A stretch of DNA of 64,000 nt from an uncultured Agathobaculum sp. (GTDB lineage: Bacteria > Bacillota > Clostridia > Oscillospirales > Butyricicoccaceae): contig CALWUJ010000007.1 in assembly GCA_944384725.1 (NCBI GenBank), positions 1-64,000 on the forward strand. Direction: 5' to 3'. Below, in pieces: positions 36,153-45,558 of this stretch (positions are counted from its first letter, which is position 1; the number at the start of each line of letters is the position of its first letter). Position numbers and translations under genes: made by a program. The notes under the pieces were generated by a model. The model saw nothing but the letters and a program-made list of their open reading frames with translations, had not been told where the DNA came from and did no database searches.

Positions 36153-38870
36153 TTACTCCGCGTCAACACGACCGCCAGACGGCAGAACAAGACCAGTATT
36201 GTCAACCTTGTTGTTGGTGTCAACAAAGATTGCAACAACTTCCTTATCGCTGTTCAGAACATAGATAATGTTCGCATCTGCAGGCTTGGTAGCCGTGATC
36301 GAAGCATTAACGAATGCCTTGGTAACCGTGGATACACCCTCAACCAGCTTCTTATCCTTGGTGTTAACGCCAATGATAACAACGTCGCTGGAAACCTTGT
36401 AGGTGTTGGTGCCGCCGTTTACAGTATCGCTCGGATCCTTGTACAGAGTCAGAATAGAACGATTTGCATCGTACGCGCTGACAGCTGCGATGTTGCCGGC
36501 GGTGAGGACGTCAAGGTCATTTACATCGGTTACACCATTGGTGCCCGGGATGAACTTAACAAATGCGCCCTTCTGAACACCGGACGGAGTGCTGCTGGTC
36601 TCAACCTTAACGGTTACAGTTTCGGTGCCGGTCCAGACAGAGAACTCACGGTACTCAGTGCCGTCAACCTTGCTTGCCTGTACGTCGTCTACTACATAGC
36701 CATACTGCTCGTTGGTGGTTGCAGCACCCGGCTTAGAGTTGGTCTCAACATACAGTGCAACGATTTCATCATCATCATTGAGAACGTACTCGATATCGGT
36801 GTAGGTACCAGAAGTAACGTCCGCAACATTGATGGTCTTCAGATCGTTGATGTTATAAACGTAGTTGGAAGCCTTATCAGCAGCGTATACAAAGATAGCT
36901 GCATCCTCAGCTACAACATAAGAGCTGCCATCAACATAAACGGTCTTGTTGTCGGCGTTGTAGAACTTCGGAGTAGTTGCACCGTCGCCGATGGTGGAAG
37001 CAACATCGTTGAAGCGCAGACCAGTTACAGCCTCGCCGCCGTTCTGCGGAGTACCACCAGCAGCCTGAGTACCATTCTTCAGCTGGATCTTGTTGTCGCC
37101 AACCATCGTGAAGGCATACAGACGGTCAGTCTTATTGGTGGAAGTAGTTACTGCAGTATTCAGGTAAGTGTAATCAGCGCCCTTGCCGTCTGCGTCATCG
37201 TAGACATAAACAGCCTCAGTGCCGTCACCCTTCAGAACCTTAACTTCATCATTGATATTGTTCAGAGCAGTCTTGGTGATCAGCGCAATATCCTTGGAAG
37301 AAGCGGAAACCTGCTTAGCAGCTACCCAGTAACCGTTGTACATTACAAAGTCGTAAGTAGCGCCCAGATCAACGATATCCTTGTAGTTGCTGTCGGAACG
37401 GGTCAGCTTGTTGTTGTGACCAGCATACTTAGCGTAAGAACCATCAATCTGAACCTGCTTGTCGCCGGTAGTAGTCATGTTCTTAACGTTAGATGCGGCA
37501 ACACCAGCAGCAACTTCAGCCTTCTCGATCACATTGTAAGCGTCATCGCTGTTGTAAGCATTCGCATACAGGGTGGTCAGAGCAACAACGTCGCCAACTG
37601 CAACGTTGGAGTCCAGAGACAGCTTGTCGTTGATGTCGATGGTGCCCAGGCCAGCCAGAGAGATCTTGGTGGTGGTCAGACCGGTTACCTGATAGAAGTC
37701 AACGTGGTTGACGTAAACGGACTTTACATCGCCCTTATCGTTCAGAACCAGCTTGATGGTATCAGCAGAATTCGTCTTCAGCTTGCTGTCGAAATCTGCA
37801 ACACCAGTAATCGTCTTAAACACAGAATCATCCAGATTCTGGTACACATTAATGTTGCCAGCCAGCTTGTACTTGACATCGTTAACCTTGATCTTGGAGC
37901 CATCGTTGTCGCCGATGTCGCCCAGAACAGCCTCAACAGTGGAGGTCTCGCCGGACAGGGTGATGCCGTAGATGGTATCATACTTATCAAGGCCTTTCTT
38001 GCCGTCCTTGCTGTCCTTGTACAGAACCTTAACGGACTCACCGATCCAGTCGTTGCCGTTCTCCGGAACGAAGGTGATGATATTGTTGCCAACCATGGAC
38101 TGACCAGCAGTCAGGCCAGTGTTAACCTTGCTGTCGCCCTCGAAGGTAGCGGTAGCTTCTTCCAGACCCATGTACTTCTTGGCAACAGTTACGTAAGACA
38201 GACCAACAGCCACGTTGTTGTTGTCATACTTGTAGTCAACAACGTCTTCGTAGCCGTTAGCGTCGTCACTCCAGCGAACAGTGCCTGCCCACAGGGTGTT
38301 GTACAGCAGCTGAGCCGCGAACTGACGATCGCAGCCGCCAGTGATGGAGATGGAGTAGTTGGAGAACAGATCCTTCTGGGTAGCCAGATTGATGGTGTTG
38401 GTAGACCAAGCAGAGCCCTTCAGGCCAGCCTTCTCAGCATCGTAGCCGATCAGAACGAGAGCCATCTTAGCAGCCTCGGTGCCGGTTACGGTAGCGTCCG
38501 GGTCAAACTTAGTCGCGGACTTACCAGCGATGATGCCGTTGGCATAGCAGTACGCGATGTAGCCCTTAGCCCAGTGGTTGACGTTCTCAACGTCGGTGAA
38601 CGGGGTCTTGTAGCCCTCGTACTGGGTTACTACGTCAGAACCGCCATTGCGGATAACGTAGATCATCTTGGCCATCTCTGCACGAGTGACCGTTGCGTCA
38701 GGCTGGAAAGAGCCATCTTCATAGCCCTTGATTACGCCCAGCGCAGTGAGCATATCCACAGCTTCGGTCTGAGAGATATCAGCCGAATCCGTGAACGCCG
38801 CACCAGCAAACATGGTGAACGCGCAAGCGAACGCCAGCACCAGTGCGAGAACCTTTTTGAGATTCTTCAT
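36153..38870 (-). CDS. likely S-layer protein, three SLH domains
   Basis: The product is 905 residues. Signal peptide (VLALVLAFACAFTMFAGAAF) is followed by three SLH repeats (FTDSADISQTEAVDMLTALG; FTDVENVNHWAKGYIAYCYA; the third around residue 160, NLATQKDLFSNYSISITGG), then about 700 residues rich in Thr, Val, Asn, Asp and short beta stretches, the style of S-layer self-assembly domains. Codon choice is strongly biased (mostly single preferred codons), consistent with very high expression. AAGGAGG precedes ATG at 38870, and the promoter is strong. It is probably the main surface layer. Confidence 0.85.
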   Translation of the reverse strand: MKNLKKVLALVLAFACAFTMFAGAAFTDSADISQTEAVDMLTALGVIKGYEDGSFQPDATVTRAEMAKMIYVIRNGGSDVVTQYEGYKTPFTDVENVNHWAKGYIAYCYANGIIAGKSATKFDPDATVTGTEAAKMALVLIGYDAEKAGLKGSAWSTNTINLATQKDLFSNYSISITGGCDRQFAAQLLYNTLWAGTVRWSDDANGYEDVVDYKYDNNNVAVGLSYVTVAKKYMGLEEATATFEGDSKVNTGLTAGQSMVGNNIITFVPENGNDWIGESVKVLYKDSKDGKKGLDKYDTIYGITLSGETSTVEAVLGDIGDNDGSKIKVNDVKYKLAGNINVYQNLDDSVFKTITGVADFDSKLKTNSADTIKLVLNDKGDVKSVYVNHVDFYQVTGLTTTKISLAGLGTIDINDKLSLDSNVAVGDVVALTTLYANAYNSDDAYNVIEKAEVAAGVAASNVKNMTTTGDKQVQIDGSYAKYAGHNNKLTRSDSNYKDIVDLGATYDFVMYNGYWVAAKQVSASSKDIALITKTALNNINDEVKVLKGDGTEAVYVYDDADGKGADYTYLNTAVTTSTNKTDRLYAFTMVGDNKIQLKNGTQAAGGTPQNGGEAVTGLRFNDVASTIGDGATTPKFYNADNKTVYVDGSSYVVAEDAAIFVYAADKASNYVYNINDLKTINVADVTSGTYTDIEYVLNDDDEIVALYVETNSKPGAATTNEQYGYVVDDVQASKVDGTEYREFSVWTGTETVTVKVETSSTPSGVQKGAFVKFIPGTNGVTDVNDLDVLTAGNIAAVSAYDANRSILTLYKDPSDTVNGGTNTYKVSSDVVIIGVNTKDKKLVEGVSTVTKAFVNASITATKPADANIIYVLNSDKEVVAIFVDTNNKVDNTGLVLPSGGRVDAE

Positions 38871-38918
38871 GGGTTTTTTCCTCCTTAAATTTTTTGAGCT
38901 TTCGCTCTTACGGTGACT

Positions 38919-38947
38919 ATGATATCATAGGTTTCAGGGGCGGTCAA
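38919..38947 (-). promoter_or_regulatory. promoter of the S-layer gene
   Basis: On the minus strand TTGACC (38942-38947), 17 bp, TATCAT (38919-38924), about 50 bases before the start codon. Confidence 0.7.
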
Positions 38948-39349
38948 GTAAAATGCCGCGAATGTAACACGGGTGTAATATTGCAACATACTGTAATTTT
39001 TCACGTTTTATATTGTATTCCAGGGGACATGCGTGCACTTTTCAATCAGGGCATGGGAAGGCTGGGACATGTGTTTTGCCCTCTATACCTTATTATATAT
39101 AGGTGCTGCTGTACCATATGGTGCGGTAACGATTCCTGTTTTCCCTGCTTGAGTAACAAGATGGTGTGCATGCCTCTCCCCTCGTATTGTATGAAAAACA
39201 GAGGTGGTTTGAGACATTAGTACTATTACACCGAACGCCGAAAACAGACAGCATTATATTTTATTTATACTTTCCGCGTTTTTCTTTTTTATAAAAATGA
39301 TGTAAATTTCATAAATTATGGAATTTATATTTAGTAAATACATTCAGCG
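38948..39349. other. AT-rich intergenic region between S-layer and ligase genes
   Basis: No gene or structured RNA was recognised. The stretch is AT-rich with scattered weak promoter-like sequences and no clear repeat. It separates the S-layer promoter from the terminator of the ligase gene. Confidence 0.5.
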
Positions 39350-39385
39350 AAAAAAGCGCAAGAGCAATATTTGCTCTTGCGCTTT
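39350..39385 (-). terminator. terminator of the ligase/glycosyltransferase unit
   Basis: A 15-bp stem (AAAGCGCAAGAGCAA and its complement) has TTTTTT on the minus-strand side, 30 bases after the ligase stop. Confidence 0.85.
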
Positions 39386-39414
39386 CTATGCTGCCGGGAG
39401 AAAATATGACCCAG

Positions 39415-42168
39415 TTATTGTTTGATATACGTCATTTGATTGACTGTTGTGCCAGCTTTGATATTCAGCACAATTTCAGTCGGCGAAGTGCCCCATTCAT
39501 CATATGCCGGACACAGGCCGGTTGCCGTGTCAAGGGTCGTGGGATTGCCATTGAGTGTGACACTGATGCCATTCAGATCAGATGCGTTAATATAGAGGGG
39601 ATAATAGCCCTCATTAGGAACTTGCGTGGTAAACAGAATGGTGCAGTCTGTTTCAGCGGTGAAAGCACCGTTTTCCTGCCAGTTCACTGTGCCTGCCTGT
39701 ACGGTAGCACAGTCGGGCACACCGTTACCATCCGCATCCGGCAGAGCGCTGGTGTCCAAACCGGTTTGTGACAGAATGTTGAGCGCCTCCGAGGTGTCAT
39801 ACGGATTGAGTGCAGCAACAGCCAGCAGACGGTTGAGGAAAGCGTTATTGGATGTGGTCAGAAGCACATTGTCAAGCTGGTCGGCGTTGGTTTGACATAA
39901 ACGTTCATAGCCGGTAACCATGCGACGAACATAACTGTCATCCATCAGAATTTGAACGGCTGTCATATTGCCGACCGGATCTAACATGGTCCCATACAAG
40001 TCAAACATTTGCTGCCAGACTTCAGCATCGGCACGCATGTAGGCAATACCGTGGTCAAGCGTGTCAAGCGCCTGTGTGTACTGGCCGCTGGAGACATAGT
40101 ATTGTGCCAGCGGAATAGTGATCGAGTTAGATTCCACCGTGGACAGATCAGCCGCGTATTGATCGGCTACGCCCGCTTCATTGCCGCCGGACATTAAATA
40201 AGACAATTTGTAGTCATTTTTCTCAAACAAGTCAATGGCGGCACAGGTTTTGAGATCGTCGAGCGTCAGGTCTTCCCCCATGAAAATGCTTTGTGCAATC
40301 AGGTTCAGGCCAATCAGAACGACGAAAATAGCAGAAAACGCAGTCACCGGCCAGCGTACCGCGCCGCCGTTGCTGCTTTGCGGCTGTTTGAGCCGCAGGC
40401 AGTCGCCGCAATAGAGGGTGACGAGCGCCAACACTGCAAAGAACATGGGTAAGCAGCAGCCGACCGACCAGATGACGTCGGTGATTGCCTGACCGAACAT
40501 TTGCAGCACGCAGGCAGCCAGAAGCATAACGGCCAGCGGCTTTTCCTTGCGGCTTTTGACCAGCGCCCAGATGGACGTGCCAAGCATGGCAAGAAAAGCG
40601 GCCAGACCCAGCACACCAAGGTCACAGAGCGCCTCCACATAGTGGTTGTGCGCGTATTTGGTTTCGTAATAGTAATCCTGTACCGAAGCGACACCGTTTT
40701 CAAAGCCGCCCAGACCACGGCCAAAGACCGGTGCGGTGAGCCACAGCTTGATGGCATCCTGACGATAAACGCCGCGCTGTACGACGTTACCATTTGCAAA
40801 CAAGTCCTGAATACGGTCAGCGATAAAAGCAGGCAGCAGCTTATAGCCCAATTTGACGCTGCCTTCCTGCGCGCCGGAGTAGGTGGCGCTCTGTACGGTC
40901 ACACCCGGCTCCGTGCAGGAAAAGTAGAAGAATACGATTTCACTGTCCTTAGGCACCGTAAAGGATACCGGCGCATCCGAAGAACCACTGTTCAGGTTGG
41001 TCTCATTGTTCTGGATCAGATTGCTGGTGTTTTTATAAGCAACGCGCACCTGAACGGGTGCAGTTGCCTCCATGGTCAGTGTGTAATCACCGGCCGGCAG
41101 ATTAGCGGTACGGCGGAAATCGCCTTCGGTGCCGAAAGTATAGGCACCGGTGACGTTGAGTGCAGCAATCAAATAAATGACGGCAACAACAATGATTCCC
41201 GCAATGATGCCGATCATCAATTTTGCTTTGCTATTGAGCACGGCAGCAACTTTGTCACGCACATAGAGTTCCAACACACAGGCAAGGACGCAGCCAACCA
41301 CCAGCATCAGCATAGGCAAGGGAGAACCGGTCACAGTATCACCGAAGCCCTTGACTGAAATGCCGCCGGCAATCAGTGCAACCACTGCGGTTTGGATCAG
41401 CAGGAGGAATAGACCGATGCGGCTTTCTTTGGGGCTGAGTGCCAGCATCAGCAGGCAAGCGACCACAAAAACACCGAGCGAACCCATAGAGAAAGCTAAT
41501 AGGTACGAAATCGCGTTGACCATCAGCAGAATCGTGCATAATATCTTTTGCCGACGGGTTTCCGAGGTCACTACCAGCCAGAGCGACAGCAGGCAGGCGA
41601 TAGACATCAGACCGGCATAGGTATTCGGGTTGCCAACGATCGTGCTCAGACGGGCATAGAAGGTGGAGCCGGTATCAGCGTACCCCGGACCGATTGCCTC
41701 CATCCATGCGCGGAATGGCCGCATGAGAATGTTGCAGGAAGCAGCATCAATGGACAGAACGCCGACCGGTGCAGCAGCACAGGCCATGACGGCAGCGGTG
41801 CGTCGGAAGGAAAGCTTGCTTTCCTTAGCATATAGCACAATCGCCATAAAGACTGCAAAAGCGATTAGCAGGCAGGAAAACTCTGCAATCGCAAATTTGC
41901 CGGATTTGGCATACAGGGTAGAAATGCCTGCCAGCAGCATATAGGCAAACAGAGCCAGAGCCGGAGGAGTCAGCAAGCGCTTGACGCGCTGCTTGTCCGC
42001 AAACACCAGCATACACAGAATGGCGGCGCCGCCCAACAGGCCGATGACCTTTTCCGTAAAGTAATTGCCGTTGTTCGCCATACAAATAACGGCAAACAGA
42101 ACGACTGCCGCTGAAATATACAGTCCCAAGCGGACAGAAGGGGTGGATTGAGCTGATTTTTGTTTCAT
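39415..42168 (-). CDS. O-antigen ligase-type (Wzy/WaaL) membrane protein
   Basis: The product is 917 residues. About twelve membrane helices surround a Wzy_C-type loop with the marker AHNHYVEALCDLGVLGLAAF around residues 500-520. An unusual beta-rich insertion lies just before it (AGDYTLTMEATAPVQVRVAYK, VSFTVPKDSEIVFFYFSC). The last 300 residues lie outside the membrane, with helical repeats and a beta domain (QNADQLDNVL-like, GNGVPDCATV). It polymerises or ligates surface glycans. CGAATGAAAC-type spacing leaves the ribosome site as GGAGGTTATCG. It shares the strand with the glycosyltransferase just upstream. Confidence 0.85.
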   Translation of the reverse strand: MKQKSAQSTPSVRLGLYISAAVVLFAVICMANNGNYFTEKVIGLLGGAAILCMLVFADKQRVKRLLTPPALALFAYMLLAGISTLYAKSGKFAIAEFSCLLIAFAVFMAIVLYAKESKLSFRRTAAVMACAAAPVGVLSIDAASCNILMRPFRAWMEAIGPGYADTGSTFYARLSTIVGNPNTYAGLMSIACLLSLWLVVTSETRRQKILCTILLMVNAISYLLAFSMGSLGVFVVACLLMLALSPKESRIGLFLLLIQTAVVALIAGGISVKGFGDTVTGSPLPMLMLVVGCVLACVLELYVRDKVAAVLNSKAKLMIGIIAGIIVVAVIYLIAALNVTGAYTFGTEGDFRRTANLPAGDYTLTMEATAPVQVRVAYKNTSNLIQNNETNLNSGSSDAPVSFTVPKDSEIVFFYFSCTEPGVTVQSATYSGAQEGSVKLGYKLLPAFIADRIQDLFANGNVVQRGVYRQDAIKLWLTAPVFGRGLGGFENGVASVQDYYYETKYAHNHYVEALCDLGVLGLAAFLAMLGTSIWALVKSRKEKPLAVMLLAACVLQMFGQAITDVIWSVGCCLPMFFAVLALVTLYCGDCLRLKQPQSSNGGAVRWPVTAFSAIFVVLIGLNLIAQSIFMGEDLTLDDLKTCAAIDLFEKNDYKLSYLMSGGNEAGVADQYAADLSTVESNSITIPLAQYYVSSGQYTQALDTLDHGIAYMRADAEVWQQMFDLYGTMLDPVGNMTAVQILMDDSYVRRMVTGYERLCQTNADQLDNVLLTTSNNAFLNRLLAVAALNPYDTSEALNILSQTGLDTSALPDADGNGVPDCATVQAGTVNWQENGAFTAETDCTILFTTQVPNEGYYPLYINASDLNGISVTLNGNPTTLDTATGLCPAYDEWGTSPTEIVLNIKAGTTVNQMTYIKQ

Positions 42169-42234
42169 TCGATAACCTCCATGGTGAAGCCGACTGAAAT
42201 CAGCCGGGATATTCCGTAAAGTGATGCGGGGATG

Positions 42235-43359
42235 TTATACATCCAGACCGGCGGCCTGACGATAGAGCGTGGTCAGTTCCTCAAAGACCGGTTGGATGTC
42301 AAACGGCAGAATCGCTTGCCGTGCGGCCAGTCCCATCTGCTGGCGGCGTTGTGGGTTGTCCAGCTGATGGACGGCGCCGGAAAAAGCGTCTGCGTCCCCA
42401 AACGGATAAAGCAGCCCGGTCACGCCGGGATGCACCAAGTCCTGATGCCCTTTCACATCGCTGGCAATCACAGGCAGGCCACAGGCCATTGCCTCCATGA
42501 TATTGAATGGCAAACCTTCGCTGCGGCTGGATGAGACGCAGAGATCGGCAGCCTGATAATAGTCCTTCGTGTTCTGTACAAAGCCGGGGAAATGCACACG
42601 CGACGCAACGCCCAGCGTTTCTGCAAGGGCTCTGCATTCCTCCAGACGCTCACCACGGCCGGGCAATACCAAAACCGTGTTTTCCGGCAAACGTGGCATC
42701 GCCTGAATCAGCGTAGATTGGTTTTTGCGCCCGGAAAACTCAGCTGCATACACCAGTATCAGAGCGGACGGATCGAGCCCGAGCTGTGTCCGCAGCTGTG
42801 CTTTGTGTGCCTCGTCCGGCGGGGTAAAATGCGTTGTATCAATGCCCATGCCGCGCGTAAAGCGGATATCTTTGCCCAGCGCATAGTGATGCGCGATGTC
42901 ATCATCCTGCCGGTTCATGGTCAGCAGCCAGTCGGTGACAGGTGCGGTCAGCCGTTCGGCAGAGAGCAGCAGCTGGCGTTTGAGTAGCGGTGTGGCGTCG
43001 TCAAACAAATAGCCATGCACGGTGTTCATCACAACCGGGCGGCCTTTCCAAGCCGGCCGCAGCGCAAGCCGCGCAAAGAAAGCCGCAAGCGAGGTGTGCA
43101 GACTGACCAGCGCATAGTCCTCACGGCGCAGCAAGGCTCGCAGCTGATGAGCGGCAAAAACATTGTGCGGGGAAAACATGCGTTTTTCCAGCGGCAGCGG
43201 AATAAAGCGACTGACTCCATCCAGCGCACAAGGCTCGCCGCCTGCAGCGGCATGTACTTCGCAGCCTTGCCGGGCGAACCAGCGCAAATAGGGCCGATGA
43301 AACGAGGCGAGATGTCCGAAGGAGGAAGCGACATAGAGAATTTTCCGATTTGCTCCCAT
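42235..43359 (-). CDS. family 4 glycosyltransferase
   Basis: The product is 374 residues from ATG at 43359. The N-domain opens ILYVASSFGHLASFHRPYLR; the C-domain has LVYAAEFSGRKNQSTLIQA and the donor-binding ExxxxxxE region SSSRSEGLPFNIMEAMACG, characteristic of GT4. It adds a sugar to a lipid-linked glycan. No good ribosome site is visible; a GTG four codons upstream (43371) is an equal alternative. The transcript leader holds a terminator hairpin. The ligase gene follows in the same direction. Confidence 0.88.
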   Translation of the reverse strand: MGANRKILYVASSFGHLASFHRPYLRWFARQGCEVHAAAGGEPCALDGVSRFIPLPLEKRMFSPHNVFAAHQLRALLRREDYALVSLHTSLAAFFARLALRPAWKGRPVVMNTVHGYLFDDATPLLKRQLLLSAERLTAPVTDWLLTMNRQDDDIAHHYALGKDIRFTRGMGIDTTHFTPPDEAHKAQLRTQLGLDPSALILVYAAEFSGRKNQSTLIQAMPRLPENTVLVLPGRGERLEECRALAETLGVASRVHFPGFVQNTKDYYQAADLCVSSSRSEGLPFNIMEAMACGLPVIASDVKGHQDLVHPGVTGLLYPFGDADAFSGAVHQLDNPQRRQQMGLAARQAILPFDIQPVFEELTTLYRQAAGLDV

Positions 43360-43381
43360 GAACCATATCACACACTTTCAA

Positions 43382-43459
43382 TAAAAAACGCAGGCAACTC
43401 CTTCTGCCTGCGCAGTATACTCCTACTGGAATATTACTCCAAAGTGCATCTTTTGTCAA
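43382..43459 (-). promoter_or_regulatory. promoter and immediate leader terminator of the glycosyltransferase unit
   Basis: On the minus strand TTGACA (43454-43459), 17 bp, TAATAT (43431-43436) gives a start near 43424. Only about a dozen bases later a perfect 8-bp stem (CGCAGGCA, loop GAAGGAGT, TGCCTGCG; 43389-43412) with TTTTTT follows, 20 bases before the gene. No minus-strand gene lies upstream, so this terminator acts in the leader and implies attenuation or antitermination. Confidence 0.7.
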
Positions 43460-43554
43460 GTAAAAGGGCAGATAAGGTGGAAATTTCCTGTGAAGTATGA
43501 TATTATGGAAACACTTATGTGTAAAAGATTTTATATCGTCAGGAGGCACGGCAT

Positions 43555-44931
43555 TTGATTAAGGAAAATCAGCGCACACTCAACCAGATCAACGGGTTGA
43601 CGGATGTGCTTATTCTGTTCCCCTGCATGATTTTGGCATATTTCATCCGTTTCGTGCTGTTTCAGGGAGAACCCGGCCATATCGGCCTATCCTATTATAT
43701 ATATACAGTGTTGTGCATGTCGCCGCTATTCTGGCTGCTGTATGGTTTGACGGGCCTGTATGATTCGTTTCGATCGAAAAATTTCCTGACGGAATTTAGT
43801 CTGCTGCTCCGTTGTAACCTGCTTCTGTTTGGCGTGATGCTCGCGTTCTTCTTTGTGTTTAAGGAATTCCACCTTTCCCGTTGGACGCTTCTGATCTTTT
43901 TTGTGCTGGCGACGATGGCAGTATCAACCAAGCGGTGGCTGCTGCGGCGCGTGCTTCGCGCGTTCCGCGAAAAGGGTTATAACCTCAAGCATGTGCTGCT
44001 CGTTGGCTGCGGCGAACAAGCGCAAATGTATTACGAGGCTATTCAGCGTGATCGTACGTTGGGATTAAGCGTGGATCACTATCTGGCGCCGCACGATTCT
44101 CTGCCGGGCTTGTCCTATCTGGGCACTTATGAAGCGTTTCCGCGCGTATTGGAACGCACCAGCCCGGACGAAGTGGTCATTGCGTTGGAGGCGGACGAAT
44201 ATCGCTATTTGCCTAACATCATTATGAATAGTGAGAAAAATGGTGTAAAAGTTTCGCTTATTCCATTTTATAATAAATATATGCCTTCTCATCCGGTGTT
44301 TGACGAAGTGGGTGGGGTTTCACTGGTCAACATCCGGCATATCCCGCTGGACAATATCGGCAACGCTTTTCTCAAGCGGGCGATGGATATTGTCGGCTCC
44401 CTGCTGCTGATCGTGCTGACCTCGCCGCTCATGCTGTTTGCTGCGGTGGGTGTGCGCTTGTCCTCTCCCGGACCGATCCTGTTCCGGCAGGAACGGGTGG
44501 GACTGAATAAAAAGCCGTTTTATATGTACAAGTTCCGCTCTATGCGGGTCAATGACAAGCAGACGACTGGATGGAGCACCAACAGCGACCCGCGCAAGAC
44601 CCGTTTCGGCGCGTTTATCCGTAAATTCTCGATTGATGAGCTGCCGCAATTTTTCAACGTCTTAAAAGGGGACATGAGTCTGGTCGGGCCGCGTCCCGAG
44701 CTGCCTTATTTCGTCAATCAGTTCAAGGAAACCGTGCCGCTGTATATGGTCAAGCATCAGGTACGTCCGGGCATCACCGGCTGGGCGCAGGTCAATGGTT
44801 TCCGCGGCGATACTTCGATTCAGGGGCGTATTGAGCATGATCTCTATTATATCGAAAACTGGACACTGTTGTTTGACATCAAAATCCTGTTCCTGACAGT
44901 ATTCCGTTTCTCCAACAGCGAAAAGATGTAG
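43555..44931 (+). CDS. polyprenyl glycosyl-phosphotransferase (WcaJ/WbaP type)
   Basis: The product is 458 residues. The N-terminal part has four membrane helices and a Rossmann-like domain ([19 protein letters not shown]). The C-terminal bacterial-sugar-transferase domain has [60 protein letters not shown] and GPRPELP. It places the first sugar phosphate on undecaprenyl phosphate to start a surface glycan. The start is TTG at 43555 with AGGAGG eight bases before it. It is divergent from the glycosyltransferase. Confidence 0.92.
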   Translation: MIKENQRTLNQINGLTDVLILFPCMILAYFIRFVLFQGEPGHIGLSYYIYTVLCMSPLFWLLYGLTGLYDSFRSKNFLTEFSLLLRCNLLLFGVMLAFFFVFKEFHLSRWTLLIFFVLATMAVSTKRWLLRRVLRAFREKGYNLKHVLLVGCGEQAQMYYEAIQRDRTLGLSVDHYLAPHDSLPGLSYLGTYEAFPRVLERTSPDEVVIALEADEYRYLPNIIMNSEKNGVKVSLIPFYNKYMPSHPVFDEVGGVSLVNIRHIPLDNIGNAFLKRAMDIVGSLLLIVLTSPLMLFAAVGVRLSSPGPILFRQERVGLNKKPFYMYKFRSMRVNDKQTTGWSTNSDPRKTRFGAFIRKFSIDELPQFFNVLKGDMSLVGPRPELPYFVNQFKETVPLYMVKHQVRPGITGWAQVNGFRGDTSIQGRIEHDLYYIENWTLLFDIKILFLTVFRFSNSEKM

Positions 44932-45023
44932 TGCATCGGGGCTGCATGACTGCAACTGAAATAGGCGCAGTTCCAGATCCGCAATGCACTGGCACTACCT
45001 TGGCCTGAATAAGTCATTTACTC

Positions 45024-45093
45024 ATGAAGGATATGGTCCCCTCTCGTCAAGTTGTTGAACTTTAACCGATGAGACCTTATCCTTCATTTTTTA
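45024..45093 (+). terminator. terminator of the glycosyl-phosphotransferase gene
   Basis: ATGAAGGATATGGTC pairs with GACCTTATCCTTCAT (one mismatch), followed by TTTTTT. The 90 bases before it hold nothing recognised. Confidence 0.75.
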
Positions 45094-45137
45094 TTCAACT
45101 GGATTATACGTGTAATCCGTCCTCACAAAGCAAATCT

Positions 45138-45166
45138 GAGCTGCCGAAACCCACTTTCGGCAGCTC
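45138..45166 (-). terminator. hairpin after the DUF1622 gene
   Basis: GAGCTGCCGAAA and its complement form a perfect 12-bp stem; only a weak T run follows on the minus strand. Confidence 0.55.
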
Positions 45167-45190
45167 TGATGAAACGGTACATCTTTCTTT

Positions 45191-45532
45191 TTATTCTTTC
45201 GATGCTTCCACCGCAGCCTGTTCCTCATTCTTGATCTCCCAGTGAATGAGGACGGTCAGCGCCGCGCGCAGCAGAATGATCGCACCAACCAGACCGATCT
45301 CCTTGAACTCACGCACAATTACCGTGCGCAGGATCTCGCTGCCCAGCTTAAACTCCAGTCCGAGGGATAACCCTTTCGCAAGCGACAGACGGGTCAACGG
45401 GTCACGATGGACATAATACCACACTCCCCGCACGCCTGCGACGATAATCACAATCACGCCGACGTATTCAAACAGCAGGATCGCCCATGAAATCAAGTGC
45501 TCCAGCAACTGCTCTGCCGCCGCCACGGTCAT
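45191..45532 (-). CDS. DUF1622 membrane protein
   Basis: The product is 113 residues with three hydrophobic segments: LISWAILLFEYVGVIVIIVA, the conserved LARGLxLGLEFKLGSEILRT region (here LAKGLSLGLEFKLGSEILRT), and IGLVGAIILLRAALTVLIHW. It matches DUF1622, small inner-membrane proteins of unknown role. AAGGGGAG precedes ATG at 45532. It follows trpB2 by 26 bases on the same strand and is probably read in the same transcript. Confidence 0.88.
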   Translation of the reverse strand: MTVAAAEQLLEHLISWAILLFEYVGVIVIIVAGVRGVWYYVHRDPLTRLSLAKGLSLGLEFKLGSEILRTVIVREFKEIGLVGAIILLRAALTVLIHWEIKNEEQAAVEASKE

Positions 45533-45558
45533 CTCCCCTTTTCTGGTTGCTATCCTTA

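Noticed and set aside
37416..38888. 490-codon antisense frame over the S-layer gene
   Set aside because: It arises from strong codon bias in the S-layer gene; no ribosome site or independent promoter was seen.
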